DNA from: an uncultured Eubacterium sp.
GTDB taxonomy: Bacteria > Bacillota > Clostridia > Lachnospirales > Lachnospiraceae
Reading direction: 5' to 3'
DNA length: 64,000 nt
Assembly (NCBI GenBank): GCA_910579145.1
Contig: CAJTTQ010000002.1
Span: forward strand, 1-64,000
The translations under genes and the position numbers were made by a program. The notes below the pieces were generated by a model. That model did no database searches, was not told the origin of the DNA, and saw only the letters and a list, made by a program, of their open reading frames with translations. Below are positions 44,329 to 54,067 of the stretch, in pieces (the first letter of the stretch is position 1; every line of letters begins with the position of its first letter).

Positions 44329-47037
44329 ATGAAAAAAGAACTTGAAAAAAATTATGATCCCAAAGACATCGAAGACCGGCTCTATACAAAATGGGTCAGC
44401 AAGCGTTACTTCCACGCGGAAGTAAATCCTGATAAAAAACCGTATACGATCGTGATCCCGCCGCCAAATATTACCGGGCAGCTTCATATGGGGCACGCGC
44501 TGGATAATACGCTCCAGGACATTCTGATCCGGTTTAAGCGGATGCAGGGGTATGAAGCACTCTGGCTTCCGGGAACCGATCATGCTTCGATCGCGACCGA
44601 GGCAAAGATCGTAGAGGCGATGCGGGAAGAGGGGCTGACGAAAGAAGAAATCGGCAGGGAAAAGTTCCTCGAACGGGCGTGGGACTGGAAAAAGCAGTAC
44701 GGCGGCCGGATCGTATCCCAGCTAAAGAAAATGGGATCTTCCTGTGACTGGGAGAGGGAACGCTTTACGATGGATGAAGGCTGCAACCGGGCTGTCAAAG
44801 AGGTGTTTGTCAAGTTATATGATAAAGGGCTTATTTACCGCGGGGAGCGCATCATCAACTGGTGTCCGCACTGCCGCACGTCGATTTCCGACGCAGAGGT
44901 GGAGTACGAAGACCAGAAAGGGCATTTCTGGCATCTGAGTTATAAGTTTGCCGACGGGAGCGGTGAGATCAATCTGGCAACGACGAGGCCGGAAACGCTC
45001 CTCGGGGACACAGCAGTAGCGGTAAACCCGAAAGACGAAAGATACCGGGATCTGATCGGGAAAAAACTCGTGCTGCCGATCGTACACAGGGAGATCCCGC
45101 TGATCGCCGATGATTATGTTGATATGGAATTCGGAACCGGTGTCGTAAAGATCACGCCGGCACACGACCCGAATGACTTCGAGGTAGGTCTCCGCCATAA
45201 CCTTCCGGTCATCAATGTCATGACGGATGACGCGAAAATTGTAGAGGATTATGAGAAATATGCGGGCATGGACCGATATGAGGCCAGGGAAGCCATCGTA
45301 AAAGATCTGGAGGCAGAAGGCGCTCTTGTAAAAGTAGAAGACCACGACCACAACGTAGGAACCTGCTATCGGTGTGGTACGACGGTTGAGCCAAAGGTGA
45401 GCAAGCAGTGGTTTGTTAAAATGAAACCGCTCGCAGGGCCGGCAATCGAGGCGGTAAAAAAGGGAGAGACAAATTTTGTGCCGGATCATTTTAAGAAGAT
45501 TTATTACCACTGGCTGGAGAATATCCGTGACTGGTGTATTTCCCGCCAGCTCTGGTGGGGGCATCAGATCCCGGCCTTTTACTGTGACGAGTGCGGGGAG
45601 CTCGTCGTGACGAAAGAAAACGAGGCAATCTGCCCGAAATGCGGGAAAAAAATGCGCCAGGATCCCGACACGCTCGATACGTGGTTCAGTTCGGCGCTGT
45701 GGCCGTTTTCCACGCTTGGATGGCCCGAGAACACCGAGGAGATGGATTATTTCTATCCGACGAGTACGCTCGTGACCGGATATGATATCATTCCGTTCTG
45801 GGTTATGCGCATGATGTTCAGCGGGATTGAGCATACTGGAAAAGTACCGTTTGATACAGTGCTGATCCACGGACTTGTCCGGGATTCCCAGGGGCGTAAA
45901 ATGAGTAAATCGCTGGGAAATGGAATCGACCCTCTCGAAGTGATCGACAAATATGGCGCGGACGCGCTTCGTCTGACGCTCGTCACCGGAAATGCGCCGG
46001 GGAACGATATGCGTTTTTACTGGGAACGCGTCGAGGCGAGCCGGAATTTTGCCAACAAAGTATGGAACGCGTCCCGGTTTATTATGATGAATTTCGATCA
46101 GAATGAAGAACTCGCCCACAAAGCGCCAGACCCGTCCCAGTTTACGCAGGCAGATAAATGGATCCTCGCCAAATGCAGACGACTGGTAAAGGATGTGACG
46201 GCATTGATGGAGAGCTTTGATCTCGGAATTGCCGTGCAAAAGATTTATGATTTTATCTGGGAAGAGTTCTGTGACTGGTATATCGAAATGGTAAAGCCGC
46301 GGTTGTATAATGAAGAGGACGAGACGAAAGCGGCGGCACTCTATACGCTGAAAGCCGTGCTGATCGATGCGCTCAAGCTGCTCCATCCGTATATGCCGTT
46401 CATCACGGAAGAGATCTACTGCACGCTGATGGAAGACGAGGACGCATCCATTATGGTTTCGGACTGGCCGACTGGCGAGGGGGACGGCCTCATGCCTGGT
46501 ACGGCCGACGGCTTTATGTCGGGTACGGCCAACTCTGGTACGACCGACGAGTTTGACGCTGATCTGGATGCGGTAGAACGGATCAAAGAGGCGGTAAAAG
46601 GCATTCGTAATGTGCGCGGGGAGATGAACGTGCCGCCGAGCAAGAAGGCAAAAGTCATCGTGGTAACAGCGGACGCGTCTGTGCGGGAGACTTTTGAGAA
46701 AAACCGCGTATTTTTCGCGACGCTCGGGTTTGCCAGTGAGGTGGTGATCCAGGAGGACAAGACGGGTATTGAACAGGATGCCGTATCGGTTGTGATCGAT
46801 AAGGGAACGATCTATATGCCGTTTGCCGAACTGGTCGATGTGGCAAAAGAGATCGAGCGCCTGAGAAAAGAAGAAAAACGTCTTGCCGGAGAGTTGAAGC
46901 GTTCTGAGGGGATGCTCGGCAATCCGAACTTTGTAAACAAGGCGCCTGCCAGCAAGATCGAAGAGGAAAAGGCAAAACTTGAAAAATATGAGGGCATGAT
47001 GGCGCAGGTCAAAGAACGGCTGTCTCAGCTTGCGTAG
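44329..47037 (+). CDS. valS: Valyl-tRNA synthetase
   Basis: 902 aa. A class I synthetase with PPPNITGQLHMGHALDNT (HIGH motif), the editing domain, zinc-like Cys pairs (CDECGE, CPKCGKK), KMSKS in GRKMSKSLGNGIDP, and a C-terminal coiled coil (AKEIERLRKEEKRLAGELKR). It charges tRNA-Val. A short low-complexity insert (GTADGFMSGTANSGTTDEF, about 725-743), coded by repeats of GGTACGGCC, lies before VERIKEAVKGIRN. It is not seen in typical ValS. GGAGG precedes the ATG. It is controlled by the T-box above. Confidence 0.97.
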   Translation: MKKELEKNYDPKDIEDRLYTKWVSKRYFHAEVNPDKKPYTIVIPPPNITGQLHMGHALDNTLQDILIRFKRMQGYEALWLPGTDHASIATEAKIVEAMREEGLTKEEIGREKFLERAWDWKKQYGGRIVSQLKKMGSSCDWERERFTMDEGCNRAVKEVFVKLYDKGLIYRGERIINWCPHCRTSISDAEVEYEDQKGHFWHLSYKFADGSGEINLATTRPETLLGDTAVAVNPKDERYRDLIGKKLVLPIVHREIPLIADDYVDMEFGTGVVKITPAHDPNDFEVGLRHNLPVINVMTDDAKIVEDYEKYAGMDRYEAREAIVKDLEAEGALVKVEDHDHNVGTCYRCGTTVEPKVSKQWFVKMKPLAGPAIEAVKKGETNFVPDHFKKIYYHWLENIRDWCISRQLWWGHQIPAFYCDECGELVVTKENEAICPKCGKKMRQDPDTLDTWFSSALWPFSTLGWPENTEEMDYFYPTSTLVTGYDIIPFWVMRMMFSGIEHTGKVPFDTVLIHGLVRDSQGRKMSKSLGNGIDPLEVIDKYGADALRLTLVTGNAPGNDMRFYWERVEASRNFANKVWNASRFIMMNFDQNEELAHKAPDPSQFTQADKWILAKCRRLVKDVTALMESFDLGIAVQKIYDFIWEEFCDWYIEMVKPRLYNEEDETKAAALYTLKAVLIDALKLLHPYMPFITEEIYCTLMEDEDASIMVSDWPTGEGDGLMPGTADGFMSGTANSGTTDEFDADLDAVERIKEAVKGIRNVRGEMNVPPSKKAKVIVVTADASVRETFEKNRVFFATLGFASEVVIQEDKTGIEQDAVSVVIDKGTIYMPFAELVDVAKEIERLRKEEKRLAGELKRSEGMLGNPNFVNKAPASKIEEEKAKLEKYEGMMAQVKERLSQLA

Positions 47038-47146
47038 CGGAAATTGTCAGATATTGCGAAAATTATTGTTTAAAATCTGGTTTCCCCCTTGCATTTTTTC
47101 TGGAAAGTAGTTATCATGTTCCATAGGGATAAAAAAGGAGGTCAAA

Positions 47147-47296
47147 ATGATCAATTTTGAAGAAGAACTGGAAAAGTACGAGCCAAGTCCGGATGTGGAA
47201 CAGGTAGAGGACGTGGTAAATAACAATAATTTAACCGATGTGACCGATATTGTAAGAGAGCTTATCGCAGATGCACGGGCGACGGTTTCTCTGTAG
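47147..47296 (+). CDS. Small acidic protein, 49 aa, unknown
   Basis: AAAGGAGG lies five bases before the ATG. The protein starts MINFEEELEKYEPSPDVEQV and continues NNNNLTDVTDIVRELIADARATVSL. It is acidic and probably helical at the C-terminus. I recognise no named family. It sits 32 bases before the zinc-ribbon/TPR gene and is probably cotranscribed with it. Confidence 0.7.
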   Translation: MINFEEELEKYEPSPDVEQVEDVVNNNNLTDVTDIVRELIADARATVSL

Positions 47297-47328
47297 GTGT
47301 GTGCGAGTAAATAGTTGGAGGAACGGGA

Positions 47329-48717
47329 ATGAGATGTCCAAGATGTGATGCAAAGATAAGCGATGAGATGGGGACCTGTGGTTTTTGTGGACAGGATCTG
47401 GAGGTTGTCCACTATGTGCGCAGGGTTTCGAACGCGTATTATAACATGGCACTTGAGAAGGCACATGTCCGCGATCTGTCGGGAGCGGTCCTGATCTTGC
47501 GCAAAAGCCTTCAGTTTAATAAATACAATACCAATGCCAGAAACCTGCTGGGGTTGATCTATAACGAGATGGGAGAAACGGTGGCCGCGCTGAGCGAATG
47601 GGTACTGAGCCGGTATTTCCAGCCGGATAATAACCGGGCCGGACGTTATATTGATATCATACGAAAGAATCAGACGGCATTGGACGCGGTGAACCAGACC
47701 ATCAAGAAGTATAATTCGGCGCTGGCGGCGGCGAAAGGCGGGAATGAAGACCTTGCAGTCATTCAGCTGAAGAAAGTGGTCAGCCTGAATCCCAGATTTG
47801 TCCGGGCGCATCAGCTTTTGGCACTTTTGTACATGAAGAATAAGGAATTTGCGAAGGCAGCCAAATGCCTGAAACGCGCGAGAAAGATAGATTTTAACAA
47901 TACGACCACGCTCCGGTACATGCAGGAGATCGGTGATACGTTTGGCGGTACGGAAAAAACCCGTGAAAGTGCGGCGAGGGCTTATAAACAGCAGGTGAAA
48001 AAAGATCCGCTGGCGAATGTCCAGCCCGTAGGCTCTTATAAGGAAGAAAAACGCCACTGGATGCCGGCCATCAATGTGATCATCGGCGTCATCATCGGAC
48101 TCGTTGTCAGTTTTGTTCTCATAAGGCCGACACTTCAGGAAAAAGGAAACGGCAGTAATTCGGCCAGTATATCTGAAAATAATCAGGTACTTTCGGTCAA
48201 GGAAGCGGAGATTTCTTCGCTGGAAAAGGAGCGAGATTCCCTGAAAGAAAAGTCGGACAAGCTGCAGGCGAGCCTCGATAAGGAACAGACGCAGAATACA
48301 AAGAAGATCAAGCGGAACGAGGATCTGCTGCTTGCCCTGAAATATTATAACGACGGCGACCTGATGCTGGCGGCGACGACGGTAAGCGGCTACAAGGAAG
48401 CGGATTTTGAGACGGACGACTTGAAAGCGTTATTCAAACTTGTCTCGAAGAAGCTGACGGCCGAGGATGTGAAGAAGCTGTTCGAGGATGGAAGAGCCGC
48501 TTTTAACACTGGAAAGTATGACGAGGCGGAGAAGCTGCTCAATCAGGTATTGTCCATCGAGCCGGAAAATCAGGATGCTTTGTATTTCATGGGTCGGGTT
48601 TACCACCAGAGGGGCAAGAAGAAAAAGGCAAAAGAGTATTATGACAAGGTGATCGAGGTAGACGGCAATACGGGAAGAGCTACGGAAGCGAGGAACCGTA
48701 TACGGCAATTGGGTTAA
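47329..48717 (+). CDS. Zinc-ribbon, TPR and coiled-coil membrane protein
   Basis: 462 aa. The N-terminal zinc ribbon is CPRCDAKISDEMGTCGFCGQ. TPR repeats follow (about 40-220: DLSGAVLILRKSLQFNKYNTNARNLLGLIYNEMG, then LAVIQLKKVVSLNPRFVRAHQLLALLYM). One membrane helix lies near 245-265 (INVIIGVIIGLVVSFVLI), then a coiled coil (about 285-330) and more TPR repeats (YDEAEKLLNQVLSIEPENQDALYFMGRVYHQRG). It looks like a tail-in/tail-out scaffold; its partners are unknown. It comes just before the sigma-F operon, separated by hairpins. Confidence 0.82.
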   Translation: MRCPRCDAKISDEMGTCGFCGQDLEVVHYVRRVSNAYYNMALEKAHVRDLSGAVLILRKSLQFNKYNTNARNLLGLIYNEMGETVAALSEWVLSRYFQPDNNRAGRYIDIIRKNQTALDAVNQTIKKYNSALAAAKGGNEDLAVIQLKKVVSLNPRFVRAHQLLALLYMKNKEFAKAAKCLKRARKIDFNNTTTLRYMQEIGDTFGGTEKTRESAARAYKQQVKKDPLANVQPVGSYKEEKRHWMPAINVIIGVIIGLVVSFVLIRPTLQEKGNGSNSASISENNQVLSVKEAEISSLEKERDSLKEKSDKLQASLDKEQTQNTKKIKRNEDLLLALKYYNDGDLMLAATTVSGYKEADFETDDLKALFKLVSKKLTAEDVKKLFEDGRAAFNTGKYDEAEKLLNQVLSIEPENQDALYFMGRVYHQRGKKKKAKEYYDKVIEVDGNTGRATEARNRIRQLG

Positions 48718-48759
48718 AATAAGTGCTGCGCACTTATTTGCAAGTTGCTTCGCAACTTG
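48717..48759 (+). repeat. Two perfect hairpins with three-base loops after the TPR gene
   Basis: AAATAAGTGC-TGC-GCACTTATTT (48717-48739) and CAAGTTGC-TTC-GCAACTTG (48741-48759). No T run follows, so they are not classic terminators. A third of the same type lies at 48882-48898 (TGCCAGC-TGC-GCTGGCA). Confidence 0.75.
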
Positions 48760-48832
48760 AGGTATGTGGAACTCGCAATAAACGCGTGTGCTAAATTATG
48801 ACAGAGAGAAATGGTTGGAGAACTACAGAAGA

Positions 48833-48877
48833 ACGAGGAACTGAGTGTCCGCTTCTTTTGCGGTTCTCCGTTTTTTG
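48833..48877 (+). terminator. Terminator upstream of the sigma-F operon
   Basis: CCGC-TTCTTTT-GCGG with flanking GGAAC/GTTCTCC pairing and a T run (48871-48876). Confidence 0.6.
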
Positions 48878-48941
48878 TTTGTGCCAGCTGCGCTGGCATG
48901 TTCGGAAGTGGGAAAAATAAGCAATCGGAATGGGGATCATT

Positions 48942-49250
48942 ATGGAAAATTTTTCATTGGAGAGAAATGGTGCAAATGTTGTTTTACACATAAGCGAAGA
49001 TCTGGACCACCATGCGGCTGCCCAGATCAGCAAAACGATCGATGTCCTGATTGAAAAAGGAAATGTAAAAAACGTCATCTTTGACTTTTCGGGCCTGACG
49101 TTTATGGATAGTTCCGGCATCGGGATGGTGATGGGACGATATCGGAAAGTACATTATTTTGGCGGAAGTGTTTTCGTGACCGGCGTGGGGAGCGGGATCG
49201 ACCGCATATTTTCCATGTCCGGCCTGTATAAAATTGTACAGAAAGTCTAA
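48942..49250 (+). CDS. spoIIAA: Anti-sigma-F factor antagonist SpoIIAA
   Basis: 102 aa, a single STAS domain. [23 protein letters not shown] holds the Ser phosphorylated by SpoIIAB. Unphosphorylated SpoIIAA frees sigma-F in the forespore. It opens the three-gene spoIIA operon. The start at 48942 has GGGGAT upstream. No clear sigma-H promoter was found in the 224-base gap before it. Confidence 0.95.
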   Translation: MENFSLERNGANVVLHISEDLDHHAAAQISKTIDVLIEKGNVKNVIFDFSGLTFMDSSGIGMVMGRYRKVHYFGGSVFVTGVGSGIDRIFSMSGLYKIVQKV

Positions 49251-49273
49251 TAAGTGCAGAAATGAGGGAAAGA

Positions 49274-49714
49274 ATGAGTACATATAATGAAATGAAGCTG
49301 GAGTTTATCAGCATTTCGGAAAATGAAAGCTTTGCCAGGGCGGCGGTCAGCGCTTTTGTCCTGAAGCTGAACCCGACGCTCGAAGAACTTTCAGATATTA
49401 AGACGGCGGTGTCAGAAGCCGTTACCAATGCGATCATACACGGATATGAAAAGCAGCAGGGGATGGTGACGATCCGGGGAAAGATCGAGGAAAATACGCT
49501 TTTTCTCGAAGTCACGGATGAAGGGGAGGGGATTCCCGATATCAAAAAGGCGATGGAACCACTGTATACCTCTAAGCCGGAGCTTGACCGCTCGGGAATG
49601 GGGTTTGCTTTTATGGAAGCATTTATGGATGATCTTCAGGTCGAATCGGAGCCCGGAAAGGGTACGAGGATCCGCATGAAAAAAATAATATATAGTGCGA
49701 TCAATATTTCTTAG
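49274..49714 (+). CDS. spoIIAB: Anti-sigma-F factor / serine kinase SpoIIAB
   Basis: 146 aa, a GHKL-type ATPase kinase. It begins [24 protein letters not shown] as in Bacillus SpoIIAB, and has [19 protein letters not shown] (N box), [10 protein letters not shown] (G1) and [12 protein letters not shown]. It binds and holds sigma-F and phosphorylates SpoIIAA. The start at 49274 matches the family; ATG 49262 adds only a short tail. It follows spoIIAA by 23 bases. Confidence 0.96.
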   Translation: MSTYNEMKLEFISISENESFARAAVSAFVLKLNPTLEELSDIKTAVSEAVTNAIIHGYEKQQGMVTIRGKIEENTLFLEVTDEGEGIPDIKKAMEPLYTSKPELDRSGMGFAFMEAFMDDLQVESEPGKGTRIRMKKIIYSAINIS

Positions 49715-49728
49715 AATGGAGATTATCA

Positions 49729-50457
49729 ATGGAAACCATGGAATTGATCAGGATGGCACGGAAAGGGGATAAAGCGGCGAGAGACCAGGTGATAAAGGAC
49801 AATATGGGGCTGGTGTACAGCATCGTGGGCCGGTATGCCGGGCGGGGGTACGACAGCGAGGAGCTGAGTCAGATCGGAGCCATCGGCCTGATCAAGGCGG
49901 TGGACAAGTTTGATATGAGTTTTGATGTTAAATTTTCCACGTATGCGGTTCCGCTCATCAGCGGCGAGATCAAGCGTTTCCTCCGCGATGACGGTATGGT
50001 GCGGGTCAGCAGGAGTATTAAGGAAAACGGCTGGAAGATCCGGCGGGCAGCCGACCAGCTGTCGCAGAAACTAGACAGGGAGCCGTCGATCGAGGAACTG
50101 GCGGCGGCGACGGAAATCGCGCCGGAAGATATCGTCATCGCTCTGGAAGCGAATGCGGAAGTGGAATCAATCAATAAGAAGGTCTCTTTTGCGGACGGAA
50201 AAGAAGTATCGCTCGAAGAGCGGATACAGGAAAAGACGGACTGGAACGAGCAGTTATTAAACCGGATGCTCGTGGAACAGCTGCTCTGTCTTTTGGACGA
50301 GACGGAGGGAAAACTGATACAATTGCGCTATTTTGAGGATAAAACCCAGCGTGAGGTGGCAGAACAGCTTGGCGTCAGCCAGGTGCAGGTCAGCCGTCTG
50401 GAAAAGAAAATATTGCGTAATCTTAGAAAATCTCTTGACAAAAACAGTCATTTATGA
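49729..50457 (+). CDS. sigF: Forespore sigma factor F
   Basis: 242 aa. It has region 2 motifs (NMGLVYSIVGRYAGRGYDSEELSQIGAIGLIKAVDKFD, FSTYAVPLISGEIKRFLRDD, VRVSRSIKE), region 3 and region 4 (LIQLRYFEDKTQREVAEQLGVSQVQVSRLEKKIL). This is sigma-F of the sporulation family. It follows spoIIAB by 14 bases. The tRNA-Arg promoter overlaps its last codons. Confidence 0.96.
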   Translation: METMELIRMARKGDKAARDQVIKDNMGLVYSIVGRYAGRGYDSEELSQIGAIGLIKAVDKFDMSFDVKFSTYAVPLISGEIKRFLRDDGMVRVSRSIKENGWKIRRAADQLSQKLDREPSIEELAAATEIAPEDIVIALEANAEVESINKKVSFADGKEVSLEERIQEKTDWNEQLLNRMLVEQLLCLLDETEGKLIQLRYFEDKTQREVAEQLGVSQVQVSRLEKKILRNLRKSLDKNSHL

Positions 50458-50463
50458 TAACAT
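50435..50463 (+). promoter_or_regulatory. Sigma-A promoter of tRNA-Arg, overlapping the sigF 3' end
   Basis: TTGACA (50435-50440), 17-base spacer, TAACAT (50458-50463), 32 bases before the tRNA. Confidence 0.78.
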
Positions 50464-50494
50464 ATGTCTTGCGTGTTAAAAAGCGAATGAATAT

Positions 50495-50568
50495 GTGGGT
50501 TTAGCTCAGCTGGATAGAGCGTTTGGCTACGGACCAAAAGGTCGGGGGTTCGAATCCTCTAACCCACG
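50495..50568 (+). tRNA. tRNA-Arg (ACG)
   Basis: Acceptor GTGGGTT/AACCCAC, anticodon ACG in the TTTGG/CCAAA stem-loop, T arm GGGGGTTCGAATCCTCT. Confidence 0.96.
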
Positions 50569-50572
50569 TAAA

Positions 50573-50604
50573 GGCGCCCCTCGTGTTGCGAGGGGCGTTT
50601 TTGT
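50573..50604 (+). terminator. Terminator after tRNA-Arg
   Basis: GCGCCCCTCG and CGAGGGGCG pair around TGTTG and are followed by TTTTT. Confidence 0.9.
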
Positions 50605-50652
50605 ATAACAGAAAATAAAAAAATTGTCAAAAGGTGAGAAGGAGAAGATACG

Positions 50653-52863
50653 ATGGCGATACAGATCAACGAGACATATCGTGTATTTAAACTGGATACG
50701 AAACATTCCTCGTATGTATTGGGAGTGAACGGGGATGGGTATGCCGGACATATGTACTATGGGGACAGATTGACATTTGACGGCGGGGAAATGTCCGATA
50801 CGGGCAATATGCTGTCGCTTTTGGGCGCGGATCAGAAAAACAGTATTCCGGCTGACAGCCAGCGGGAGAAGGTAAATCTTCACGATACCTTTTTGTGGGA
50901 ATACGGGATGCCCGGATACGGGGACTTCCGGGAACCATGCCTGGAGGTAGACGCCGGAAGCGGCGAGGAGGCGCTGGAGTTTTTGTACAAAGGTTACGAG
51001 GTGGTAAAGGGAAAACCCGCCTTAGAGGGCCTGCCTTCTACGTTCTCTGATGACTGTGAGACGCTGGTGCTCCATCTGTCGGAGTCGGATCTTAAGCTGG
51101 AACTGAAATTATATTATTCGGTTTTTGAAGAGGAAGACGCGATCACGCGCACAGTCGTAGTGGAAAATCATGGAGGGATAAGCTGCCATTTAGAACGCGT
51201 GATGTCCCTTTGTCTGGATCTTCGGGACGGCGGCCTGGATCTGATCACGCTTCACGGCGCCTGGGGGCGGGAGAGGAACGTATACCGGCGGGAAGTCGGG
51301 GAGGGAAAGCAGAGCATCGGTTCGATACGCGGTGTGAGTTCCCATCAGGAAAATCCATTTATGGCCTTGCTTGAGCCTGACGCGACGGAGGATACGGGGC
51401 GTGTGTACGGGATCAATTTTGTGTATTCCGGCAACTTTCTGGCCCAGGTGGAGAAGAACCAGTTCGGCCATGTAAGGGCGGTCATGGGCATCCATCCGTA
51501 TCATTTTTCCTGGAAATTAGGAGCCGGGGAGTCATTTACGGCGCCGGAAGCCGTTCTCGTCTATTCTTCGCAGGGAATCGGCGGGATGACGAGGAATTTT
51601 CACGACCTGTACCGCGGACATCTGATCCGGGGGATGTACCGTGACAGAAAACGGCCCATTCTCATCAATAACTGGGAAGCTACCTATTTTGATTTTAATA
51701 CGGAGAAATTGTGGAGTATTGCCGAAGAGGCGGCTGGCCTGGGAATTGAAATGCTCGTGATGGATGATGGATGGTTTGGTAAAAGAAATGACGATAATTC
51801 GTCGCTCGGAGACTGGTTTGCCAACGAGGAAAAGCTTCCCGGCGGGGTGAAGCGTCTGGCGGACGGCGTGAGGGAGCGGGGACTGAAATTCGGGATCTGG
51901 GTCGAGCCGGAGATGGTAAACCCGGATTCTGACCTGTACCGTGAGCATCCCGACTGGATTTTACAGTACCGCGACCGGGAAGTCAGCCGTTCGAGAAACC
52001 AGTATGTATTAGATATAGGAAGAAAAGAAGTCCGCGATGAGATCTACCGCCGGATCAGCCGCGTGATCAAAGAGGCTGGGATCGAGTACGTAAAGTGGGA
52101 TATGAACCGCAGCCTCACAAATGTGGCGAGCCATACGGCGCCTTCAGACGAGCAGGGCATGGTATACCACCGGTATGTGCTCGGTGTGTACGAGATGCAG
52201 GAGCGGCTGGTGACAGATTTTCCGGAATTATTGTTTGAAAACTGTTCTTCCGGAGGCGGCCGGTTTGACGCGGGCATGCTCTATTACAGTCCGCAGATCT
52301 GGTGCTCCGACGATACGGACGCGATCGAGCGGCTGTCGATCCAGCGCGGTACGGCGATGGTATATCCGCTTTCCACGATGGGCGCGCATGTAAGTGACTG
52401 CCCGAATCACGCCACTCACCGAACGACGCCGTTTGATACGCGCGGACAGGTGGCACTTTGCGGCACTTTTGGTTATGAACTGGACGTGACAAAGCTGACC
52501 GCGGAAGAGAAGGAAAAGATCAAAGAGCAGACGGACATGTACCATAAGTATAACGACCTAATCCGCTCCGGCGATTATTACCGTATTGTGGTACCGTCAG
52601 AGAAAACGCCGTATGACTGTTACATGGTAGTGGCCAAAGATCAGTCGGAGGCGCTGCTCTCGTTTGTGAGGGTCATGCACCGCATCAATAGCTGGGGCGT
52701 GCGGATCTGGCCAAAAGGACTGGATACCGCGGCAGAATACAGGCTGAGTGACCGGGATGGGATCTATAGCGGGAATATGCTGATGAATGTGGGCATAGAG
52801 ATAAATGGTGCACAAAAGGATTTTGAGGGAAAATTGATTCACTTCTATAAGGAGAGAAAGTGA
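50653..52863 (+). CDS. GH36 alpha-galactosidase
   Basis: 736 aa, the usual length of bacterial GH36 enzymes. The core has NNWEATYFDF and VMDDGWFGKRNDD, the nucleophile Asp483 in YVKWDMNRS, and the acid/base region WCSDDTDAIERL (Asp553 is the likely residue). It removes alpha-galactose from raffinose, stachyose or melibiose. There is no signal peptide, so it acts inside the cell on imported sugars. No transporter lies beside it. AAGGTGAGAAGGAG precedes the ATG. A small hairpin follows its stop (52860-52879). Confidence 0.95.
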   Translation: MAIQINETYRVFKLDTKHSSYVLGVNGDGYAGHMYYGDRLTFDGGEMSDTGNMLSLLGADQKNSIPADSQREKVNLHDTFLWEYGMPGYGDFREPCLEVDAGSGEEALEFLYKGYEVVKGKPALEGLPSTFSDDCETLVLHLSESDLKLELKLYYSVFEEEDAITRTVVVENHGGISCHLERVMSLCLDLRDGGLDLITLHGAWGRERNVYRREVGEGKQSIGSIRGVSSHQENPFMALLEPDATEDTGRVYGINFVYSGNFLAQVEKNQFGHVRAVMGIHPYHFSWKLGAGESFTAPEAVLVYSSQGIGGMTRNFHDLYRGHLIRGMYRDRKRPILINNWEATYFDFNTEKLWSIAEEAAGLGIEMLVMDDGWFGKRNDDNSSLGDWFANEEKLPGGVKRLADGVRERGLKFGIWVEPEMVNPDSDLYREHPDWILQYRDREVSRSRNQYVLDIGRKEVRDEIYRRISRVIKEAGIEYVKWDMNRSLTNVASHTAPSDEQGMVYHRYVLGVYEMQERLVTDFPELLFENCSSGGGRFDAGMLYYSPQIWCSDDTDAIERLSIQRGTAMVYPLSTMGAHVSDCPNHATHRTTPFDTRGQVALCGTFGYELDVTKLTAEEKEKIKEQTDMYHKYNDLIRSGDYYRIVVPSEKTPYDCYMVVAKDQSEALLSFVRVMHRINSWGVRIWPKGLDTAAEYRLSDRDGIYSGNMLMNVGIEINGAQKDFEGKLIHFYKERK

Positions 52864-52957
52864 AAAATAAATTTTTCACTTAGCAAGTTTGTGACTGCGC
52901 GTTGCTTGCACAAACATTGCTTGATGCGCAAAAAGCAGCGCGGAAATGAGAGGTAGT

Positions 52958-54067
52958 ATGGTCGTTCAATATAAATGCCCGAACTGCGGGGCCAATATGA
53001 TGTTTGATTCCCATTCCGGGATGCTGGCGTGCGACGCGTGCGGCCACCGCATCGACATTCAGGAATACGCAAAACAGCAGGGAGGTACATACGAGCAGGA
53101 GGCGGCGGAGGAAAATGTCGATGAGCTGACCGGGGAGTACCGGCAGGTCACAGAGGAGAGAACAGACAACCGTTTTGATGATTCGGTCGTATCGTACCAC
53201 TGTGAAAACTGCGGGGCAGAGCTCGCCGTGTCAGAGGATACAACGGCTGCGAAATGTAGTTTCTGCGGCTCCCCGATGATACTGGCAGACCGGATGCAGG
53301 GAAAACGGGCGCCGGCGAAGGTGATCCCGTTCCGGGTAAGTAAAGAAGAAGCGGTGGCCGGGTTTAAAAAGTGGTGCCGGCATGGAAAGATCACGCCGAA
53401 TGATTTTATGACGGCAGACCGGATCGCGGATGTTGTAGGTATTTACGTGCCGTTCTGGCTGTTTGACGTGGCGGGGCAGGGAGAGGTGAGTGCCGACTGT
53501 ACAAGGGTTTCCCATTATTCCAGCGGAAACTATAATGTGACGGCGACGAAGCATTATAAAGTGTGGCGCAAGGTTGATCTCGATTACGACCGCATTCCGG
53601 CGGACGCTTCCGAGCGGATGGACGACACGGCGATGGATAAACTGGAGCCGTTTCATTTTGAGGATCTGAAGGATTTTTCCGCCATGTACCTTCCAGGCTA
53701 TGTGGCGGAGGGATATAATTACACGGATGAGGACCTTCTTCCGCGTATATCGGAGCGGGTGCGAGATTATATGGACACCTTCGTCCGGCAGACGATGAAA
53801 CAATACACGACCGCTAACATTACGGGCCGGGATTACCATGTGCGGAAAAAGAGGGCGGACTATGCCCTGATGCCGGTCTGGATGATCAATTACAATTATA
53901 AGAACGGCGAGCATGTGTTTATGATGAACGGGGAGACGGGAAAGATCGTGGGGAAGCCGCCGGTAAGTAAGGCGAAGGTGGCGGCCTGGTTTTTGGGAAC
54001 GGGAGGACTTTTGTTCCTTATCCTGCGCCTGATCACGGTATTATGTTTAGGGGGTGGGATCGGATGA
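52958..54067 (+). CDS. YdjG-like membrane protein with TFIIB-type zinc ribbons
   Basis: 369 aa. Two zinc ribbons: CPNCGANMMFDSHSGMLACDACG (about 5-30) and CENCGAELAVSEDTTAAKCSFCG (about 80-105). A beta-rich middle follows with FWLFDVAGQGEVSADCTRV, then VWMINYNYKNGEHVFMMNG, and a C-terminal membrane helix. In Bacillus YdjG, YdjH and YdjI occur together with the PspA protein YdjF. Its stop overlaps the next start (ATGA at 54064-54067). ATG 52958 has GAGAGG upstream. PspA is not present here. Confidence 0.85.
   Translation: MVVQYKCPNCGANMMFDSHSGMLACDACGHRIDIQEYAKQQGGTYEQEAAEENVDELTGEYRQVTEERTDNRFDDSVVSYHCENCGAELAVSEDTTAAKCSFCGSPMILADRMQGKRAPAKVIPFRVSKEEAVAGFKKWCRHGKITPNDFMTADRIADVVGIYVPFWLFDVAGQGEVSADCTRVSHYSSGNYNVTATKHYKVWRKVDLDYDRIPADASERMDDTAMDKLEPFHFEDLKDFSAMYLPGYVAEGYNYTDEDLLPRISERVRDYMDTFVRQTMKQYTTANITGRDYHVRKKRADYALMPVWMINYNYKNGEHVFMMNGETGKIVGKPPVSKAKVAAWFLGTGGLLFLILRLITVLCLGGGIG

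Noticed and set aside
44815..46386. 523-codon open frame opposite valS
   Set aside because: Antisense to an essential synthetase, no family signature, no initiation signals.
48830..48941. Sigma-H promoter for the spoIIA operon
   Set aside because: The only GGAAGT/GGAAT-like pair would place the start of transcription inside the ribosome site. No convincing match was found.
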